Made by a program: the position numbers and the translations under genes. This document shows, piece by piece, positions 7,638 through 11,490 of a DNA stretch of 11,490 nt. The notes under the pieces were generated by a model. The model was not told where the DNA came from. It saw nothing but the letters and a program-made list of their open reading frames with translations, and did not search any database. Source of the DNA: Paludibacteraceae bacterium. GTDB taxonomy: Bacteria; Bacteroidota; Bacteroidia; Bacteroidales; Paludibacteraceae. The stretch lies in contig JAGCIZ010000282.1 in assembly GCA_017648235.1 (NCBI GenBank), forward strand, positions 1-11,490, given 5' to 3'. The stretch's first letter is position 1. Each line of letters begins with the position of its first letter.

Positions 7638-8630
7638 ATGCCATATTTTTCTATAATAATACCGGTTTATAATCGCCCAAACGAAATTGATGAACTTTTG
7701 TTGAGTTTGACCAAGCAGACCTATACGGATTTTGAGGTTATCGTTGTTGATGATGGTTCGGAGATTGTTTGTAAATCGGTTGTGGAAAAGTATAAGGATA
7801 AATTTTCAGTAAAATATTATTATAAAGAAAACTCAGGCCCAGGGCAAACGAGAAACTTTGGGTCTGAAAAATCAGCTGGGGATTATCTCTTGATTTTGGA
7901 TTCAGATTGTATTCTTCCAAAGCAATATCTTTCAACTATTTTTGATGAACTTGCTGAAAATCCTTGCGATGCTTTTGGTGGACCAGATAGGGCGCATTCG
8001 TCTTTTTCTGCTGTTCAAAAAGCAATAAATTATTCGATGACTTCATTTTTTACCACAGGAGGCATTCGTGGAGGAAAACGAAAAATGGATAAATTCTATC
8101 CGCGTAGTTTTAATCTAGGAGTCAAAAAAAGTGTGTTTGAGAAATTAGGTGGTTTTTCTTCAATGCGGTTTGGTGAAGATATCGATTTTAGTATTCGTAT
8201 TTTCAAAAACAATTATAGTTGCAGACTTTTCCCGAAATCTTGGGTTTATCATAAGCGTAGGACGGACTTTTCCAAATTTTTTAAGCAAGTTCATAATTCT
8301 GGAATTGCTCGCATTAATCTTTATAAGCGTTATCCGGAATCTTTGAAGTTAGTGCATTTATTGCCAACAATTTTTACATTAGGGATTTTGTTTTTGTTCT
8401 TTATTTCCTTTTTCTATCCTGCATTTCTTGTGCTGATTCTATTCTACGGATTACTTGTTTTTTGTGATGCTTCTACAAAGGAAAAAAGTGGAAAAATAGG
8501 TCTTTTGTCCATAGTGGCTTCATTTGTGCAACTTATTGGTTATGGTACTGGTTTTTTGCGTGGTGTTTGGCGGCGTTTAGTGTTAAAACAAGATGAGTTT
8601 AATGCTTTTGAGCATAATTTTTACAAATAA
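7638..8630 (+). CDS. Membrane-anchored family 2 glycosyltransferase
   Basis: The N-terminal 230 residues form a GT-A fold of family GT2: SIIIPVYNR at 5-13, the nucleotide-binding VVDDGS at 36-41, GPGQTRN at 67-73, the metal-binding D88-S-D90 and the likely catalytic-base region GED at 179-181. A positively charged segment (206-231) is followed by three hydrophobic stretches at about 241-257, 259-276 and 286-305, so the catalytic domain should lie on the cytoplasmic face of the inner membrane. Such enzymes add sugars to lipid-linked or surface polysaccharides; donor and acceptor are not readable here. It follows polA after 25 bp without a recognisable promoter and may be transcribed with it. 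It is not in a polysaccharide gene cluster, so its pathway is unclear. Confidence 0.88.
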   Translation: MPYFSIIIPVYNRPNEIDELLLSLTKQTYTDFEVIVVDDGSEIVCKSVVEKYKDKFSVKYYYKENSGPGQTRNFGSEKSAGDYLLILDSDCILPKQYLSTIFDELAENPCDAFGGPDRAHSSFSAVQKAINYSMTSFFTTGGIRGGKRKMDKFYPRSFNLGVKKSVFEKLGGFSSMRFGEDIDFSIRIFKNNYSCRLFPKSWVYHKRRTDFSKFFKQVHNSGIARINLYKRYPESLKLVHLLPTIFTLGILFLFFISFFYPAFLVLILFYGLLVFCDASTKEKSGKIGLLSIVASFVQLIGYGTGFLRGVWRRLVLKQDEFNAFEHNFYK

Positions 8631-8643
8631 AAATCGCAAATAC

Positions 8644-8676
8644 TTGTCCTTTTTCTGTTAAAAATTCGTAACTTTA
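8644..8676 (+). promoter_or_regulatory. Possible promoter for recJ
   Basis: TTG at 8644-8646 and TAACTTTA at 8669-8676, 22 nt apart, resemble the Bacteroidota -33/-7 pair; the last base of the -7 box deviates from TAnnTTTG. It would give a leader of about 80 nt before the ATG at 8766. The 135-bp gap here (8631-8765) holds no gene or clear terminator. A 10-bp palindrome CGAAATTTCG (8687-8696) lies just after the expected transcription start. Confidence 0.35.
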
Positions 8677-8765
8677 CGTCCCCTTTCGAAATTTCGTAAA
8701 TGCTTTTGTGATAAGTGTTTAAGTTTTTGATAGGTTGCTCTTTTTGAAGAAAAAAACATAATATA

Positions 8766-10493
8766 ATGACAAGTAAATGGATTTTTACCAACTTAACCGA
8801 TGAACAACAACAATGTCAAGAAAACTTAGCACAAAAACTTTCCGTTGATCCAATTTTAGCTAAATTATTGGTTCAGCGTGGTATTACCTCTTTTGAGGAG
8901 GCAAGGTTGTTTTTTCGGCCAACACTAACTTCTTTGCACGATCCGTTTTTAATGGCGGATATGGAAAAAGCTGTAGATAGACTTAATCGTGCCATTGGTC
9001 ATAAGGAGAAGATTTTAGTTTACGGAGATTATGATGTAGATGGAACTACCGCGGTTGCTCTAGTTTACAAATTTTTGCAACGTTACACTTCCAATGTGGC
9101 TTATTATATTCCTGATCGTTATACTGAGGGTTATGGTATTTCTATGAAAGGAATCGATTTCGCAGCAGAGAATGGTTATCAGTTAGTGATAACATTGGAT
9201 TGTGGAATAAAAGCTGTAGAAAAAGTAAATTATGCGAATAGTTTAGGTGTTGATTTTATTATTTGCGATCATCATAATCCTGATGAAAAGTTGCCAAATG
9301 CAGTTGCAGTTCTTGACTCAAAAAGAGCTGATTGTAATTATCCTTACAAACATCTTTCGGGATGTGGAGTTGGGTTCAAACTGATTCAAGCTTTTGCTAT
9401 CAGTAACGATATTCCGTTTTCTGAACTTATTCCTTTACTTGATTTGGTGGCGGTAAGTATTGCTTCGGATATTGTGCCAATTACTGGCGAAAATCGAACA
9501 TTGATGTATTTTGGATTAAAACAACTCAATACTTCTCCAAGCATTGGACTACAAAGTATCATAGAGGTGAGTGATTTGAAAGGGAAAGAAATTACGGTAA
9601 GCGACATTGTTTTTAAACTCGGGCCTCGGATAAATGCTTCAGGACGCTTACGAACAGCAACTGAGGTTGTCGATCTTTTAGTTTCAAAAGATACATGTTT
9701 TGCAAGGGAAAAGAGCGATTCTATCAATGAACTAAATAATGATAGAAAAGACTTGGATAAAAACATAACGGAAGAAGCTATCTCGTATATCAAAAATAAT
9801 GTCAATTACGAAAGTCGAAAATCTATAGTTGTGTATAACACAGATTGGCATAAGGGAGTTGTTGGAATTGTGGCTTCTCGTTTGTCGGAGGAGTATTACA
9901 AGCCAACTGTGGTTTTGACTTTGTCTAATGGTTTGGCAACTGGTTCTGCTCGTTCGGTTCCTGGTTTTGACTTATATGCGGCTATTGATTCTTGTCGAGA
10001 TTTATTGGATAATTTTGGAGGACATCTGTATGCAGCAGGTTTATCAATGAAGGCAGAAAACGTTGAAGAATTTTCTAAACGTTTTGAGAAATATGTTGCA
10101 GAGAATATTCTTCCGGAGCAACAAACTCCGCAAACCGACATCGATGCAGTAATTGATTTTAGTAGTATTACTCCAAAGTTTATGCGAATTCTAAAACAAT
10201 TTGCGCCTTTTGGACCGGGCAATATGAAACCAATTTTTGTAACGAAAAATACTATTGATGCAGGAAGTAGTCGTTTGGTAGGAAAAGAACAAGAACATTT
10301 GAAATTGGATTTGAGAGATTGCTCTTGTTCGGCTGCAATGGGAGGAATCGCATTCAAAATGGGGCATTTTTTTGATACGATAAAATCAAAAAATCCTATT
10401 GATGTTTGTTATACTTTGGAAGAGAACTTTTTTGCCGGGAATACAACAATCCAAATGATGGTTCGTGAAATACAAACGTCAGAAAAAGAGTAG
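8766..10493 (+). CDS. recJ: Single-stranded-DNA-specific 5'-3' exonuclease RecJ
   Basis: RecJ degrades single-stranded DNA 5' to 3' in RecF-pathway recombination, mismatch repair and base excision repair, using Mn/Mg. The 575-residue protein has the DHH phosphoesterase motifs in order: DYDVDG at 88-93, TLDCGI with D145 (143-148), CDHH at 167-170, SGCGVGFK at 198-205 and D235 in the segment 226-235. GPRINASGR (286-294) links to the DHHA1 domain, which has WHKGVVGIVASR at 361-372 and GGH at 418-420. A C-terminal OB-fold-like domain begins around 455 and contains FGPGN (482-486). All metal ligands expected of the family appear present. The length matches RecJ of other bacteria (about 560-580). 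The ATG at 8766 follows an A-rich leader without a Shine-Dalgarno sequence. The CPBP protease gene begins 4 bp after its stop. Confidence 0.96.
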   Translation: MTSKWIFTNLTDEQQQCQENLAQKLSVDPILAKLLVQRGITSFEEARLFFRPTLTSLHDPFLMADMEKAVDRLNRAIGHKEKILVYGDYDVDGTTAVALVYKFLQRYTSNVAYYIPDRYTEGYGISMKGIDFAAENGYQLVITLDCGIKAVEKVNYANSLGVDFIICDHHNPDEKLPNAVAVLDSKRADCNYPYKHLSGCGVGFKLIQAFAISNDIPFSELIPLLDLVAVSIASDIVPITGENRTLMYFGLKQLNTSPSIGLQSIIEVSDLKGKEITVSDIVFKLGPRINASGRLRTATEVVDLLVSKDTCFAREKSDSINELNNDRKDLDKNITEEAISYIKNNVNYESRKSIVVYNTDWHKGVVGIVASRLSEEYYKPTVVLTLSNGLATGSARSVPGFDLYAAIDSCRDLLDNFGGHLYAAGLSMKAENVEEFSKRFEKYVAENILPEQQTPQTDIDAVIDFSSITPKFMRILKQFAPFGPGNMKPIFVTKNTIDAGSSRLVGKEQEHLKLDLRDCSCSAAMGGIAFKMGHFFDTIKSKNPIDVCYTLEENFFAGNTTIQMMVREIQTSEKE

Positions 10494-10497
10494 ATAT

Positions 10498-11370
10498 ATG
10501 AGTTTTTTGAAAGGTTTGTTGGCTGAAAAATCATTGCTTTCGAAGGTGTTTTTTTTACTTTCGATGGTAATTGTAGGTTTGGCTGTGGCAGTTGCTTTGA
10601 GTTTGCTTTTTTCTCCTTCAATGGATAATTTGAATTCTCTAAAACTTGCTCAAGCCATTCAAACTATCTTTGTTTTTTTATTACCTTCATTTGTTTGTGC
10701 ATATTTGTTTTCAAATAGTATAAAGTTGTTTTTGAAGTTAAATCAATCAGAGATAACTCACTACCTACTATCTGGTTTGCTTGTTGTTTGTTTGATTCCA
10801 ACAGTTGGAGTTTTAGCAGAACTAAATGAAAAATTGGTTTTACCAGATTTTTTAAGTAGTTTGGAGCGATGGATGAAACATACTGAAGCAAGGGCAATGA
10901 TGCTTACTCAGCAATTTTTGAGCGACACTTCAGGAGTTGGTCTTTGTATTAATATTTTTGTTATAGCATTGATTCCCGCTATTGCAGAGGAAGTGTTGTT
11001 TAGAGGAGTATTGCAACGAATTTTTTCGGATAAATATGGTGTTCACAGGGGAATATGGCTATCTGCCATTATTTTTAGTGCTATTCATTTTCAGTTTTAT
11101 GGATTTGTTCCTCGTATGTTTCTTGGTGTAATTTTGGGTTACATTGTTCATTATTCGTCTTCTATTTTTCCTGCTATTCTAGCACATTTTACCAATAATT
11201 TAATTTCGGTATTGGTTGCTTACTTTTTGGGAGCGGAGATGTTAGAAAATACTGGTTATCTAGATGCTCAAATGCTTTGGGTTATTTTGGCAAGTGTAAT
11301 AACTTCTGGAGTGATTCTTTTCTTAATGCATTGGATATCAAAGAACGAGGATTATAAAATAATTAGGTGA
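10498..11370 (+). CDS. CPBP-family intramembrane metalloprotease (Abi/Rce1-like)
   Basis: This 290-residue multi-pass membrane protein has a C-terminal CPBP (Abi) domain. The three family motifs are intact: E164-E165-x3-R169, F193-x3-H197 and H230-x3-N234, the residues that bind the catalytic metal in Rce1-type proteases. Hydrophobic segments lie at about 16-38, 55-72, 90-109, 148-163, 186-200, 205-218, 224-245 and 259-278. The ATG at 10498 is preferred because it is 4 bp after the recJ stop; an in-frame GTG at 10465 would add 11 basic residues and overlap recJ by 29 bp. Substrates are unknown. Bacterial members have been linked to bacteriocin self-immunity and membrane protein processing, but no bacteriocin gene is nearby. 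It is probably co-transcribed with recJ. Confidence 0.9.
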   Translation: MSFLKGLLAEKSLLSKVFFLLSMVIVGLAVAVALSLLFSPSMDNLNSLKLAQAIQTIFVFLLPSFVCAYLFSNSIKLFLKLNQSEITHYLLSGLLVVCLIPTVGVLAELNEKLVLPDFLSSLERWMKHTEARAMMLTQQFLSDTSGVGLCINIFVIALIPAIAEEVLFRGVLQRIFSDKYGVHRGIWLSAIIFSAIHFQFYGFVPRMFLGVILGYIVHYSSSIFPAILAHFTNNLISVLVAYFLGAEMLENTGYLDAQMLWVILASVITSGVILFLMHWISKNEDYKIIR

Positions 11371-11404
11371 TAGAAAAAAAAGAATAAAATAAAATGCTAA
11401 TCAT

Positions 11405-11412
11405 TATCTTTG
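11405..11412 (+). promoter_or_regulatory. Bacteroidota-type -7 box for trpS
   Basis: TATCTTTG is an exact TAnnTTTG match in the 70-bp gap between the CPBP gene and trpS, 28 nt before the ATG at 11441. The region upstream is A-rich and shows no TTTG at -33. It suggests that trpS has its own promoter. Confidence 0.5.
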
Positions 11413-11440
11413 CACTTTTGGTGCTGAAAAATAAAAATAT

Positions 11441-11490
11441 ATGGAAATAGTTGTTAGTGGAATCCGTCCAACGGGAAATCTTCATTTGGG
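11441..11490 (+). CDS. trpS: Tryptophanyl-tRNA synthetase (partial, N-terminal 16 codons)
   Basis: The window ends 50 bases into this gene. The 16 complete codons read MEIVVSGIRPTGNLHL, and the partial next codon GG can only be Gly. The S-G-I-R-P-T-G-N-L-H-L-G pattern is the start of class I TrpS, where the (Q/R)P(S/T)G segment and the HLG form of the HIGH motif bind ATP. The enzyme charges tRNA-Trp. TrpS commonly starts within a few residues of this motif, which supports the ATG chosen. Nothing can be said about the rest of the protein. No T-box or leader peptide is seen in the short upstream gap. Confidence 0.88.
   Translation, partial: MEIVVSGIRPTGNLHL

Noticed and set aside
9386..9805. 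139-codon open frame on the minus strand inside recJ
   Set aside because: It lies wholly within recJ on the opposite strand, shows no recognisable domain, and recJ motifs are conserved through it; it is an antisense shadow.
9896..10357. 153-codon open frame on the minus strand inside recJ
   Set aside because: Antisense to the DHHA1 and OB-fold part of recJ, with no family motif and no promoter box; treated as chance.
10465..10497. GTG at 10465 as the CPBP start
   Set aside because: It would overlap recJ by 29 bp and add 11 basic residues before the membrane domain; the ATG at 10498 gives normal operon spacing.
11371..11404. A-rich tract after the CPBP gene as a transcription terminator
   Set aside because: No inverted repeat precedes it and the tract is A-rich rather than T-rich on the coding strand.
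11412..11425. GCAC-TTTTG-GTGC stem in the trpS leader as an attenuator or T-box
   Set aside because: Only four base pairs, no T-box consensus, no terminator U-tract and no room for a leader peptide.

Overview
The window looks like chromosomal DNA of a member of the Bacteroidota, most likely Bacteroidales. It is AT-rich and densely coding. Most starts lack a Shine-Dalgarno sequence and sit behind A-rich leaders, and several intergenic gaps carry the -7 box TAnnTTTG used by the Bacteroidota primary sigma factor. The gene types (a SlyD-type isomerase with a Cys-rich tail, AroC, a lipid kinase, DnaX, PolA, RecJ, a CPBP protease, TrpS) are core functions. No mobile element, CRISPR array, rRNA or tRNA is visible.

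Layout: at the left edge, on the minus strand, lies the N-terminal 123 codons of a UbiA/MenA-like prenyltransferase (1-369). It diverges from everything else across a 125-bp gap with promoter boxes for both directions. The rest reads on the plus strand. slyD-like (495-1046), aroC (1063-2142) and a diacylglycerol-kinase-type lipid kinase (2142-3068) are packed together, the last two overlapping by one base. A 50-bp gap with a TATATTTG box precedes dnaX (3119-4831) and polA (4841-7612), which are 9 bp apart. A membrane-anchored family 2 glycosyltransferase (7638-8630) follows. A 135-bp gap, the longest non-coding stretch, precedes recJ (8766-10493), which is followed 4 bp later by a CPBP intramembrane protease (10498-11370). 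The first 16 codons of trpS (from 11441) end the window behind a TATCTTTG box.

Functionally, the middle is a DNA replication and repair block: the DnaX clamp-loader subunit, Pol I with all three activities apparently intact, and the RecJ 5'-3' single-strand exonuclease. Envelope or lipid genes are interleaved (prenyltransferase, lipid kinase, glycosyltransferase, CPBP protease).

The most notable observation is an apparent recoding site inside dnaX. A run of ten A residues (4230-4239) lies just after the clamp-loader domains, contains an in-phase A AAA AAA heptamer, is followed by a -1-frame UGA after one codon, and has a potential 6-bp GC-containing hairpin 9 nt downstream. This parallels the E. 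coli tau/gamma signal and predicts a 374-residue gamma-like DnaX. No wholly new system was found; the other genes look ordinary for the group.
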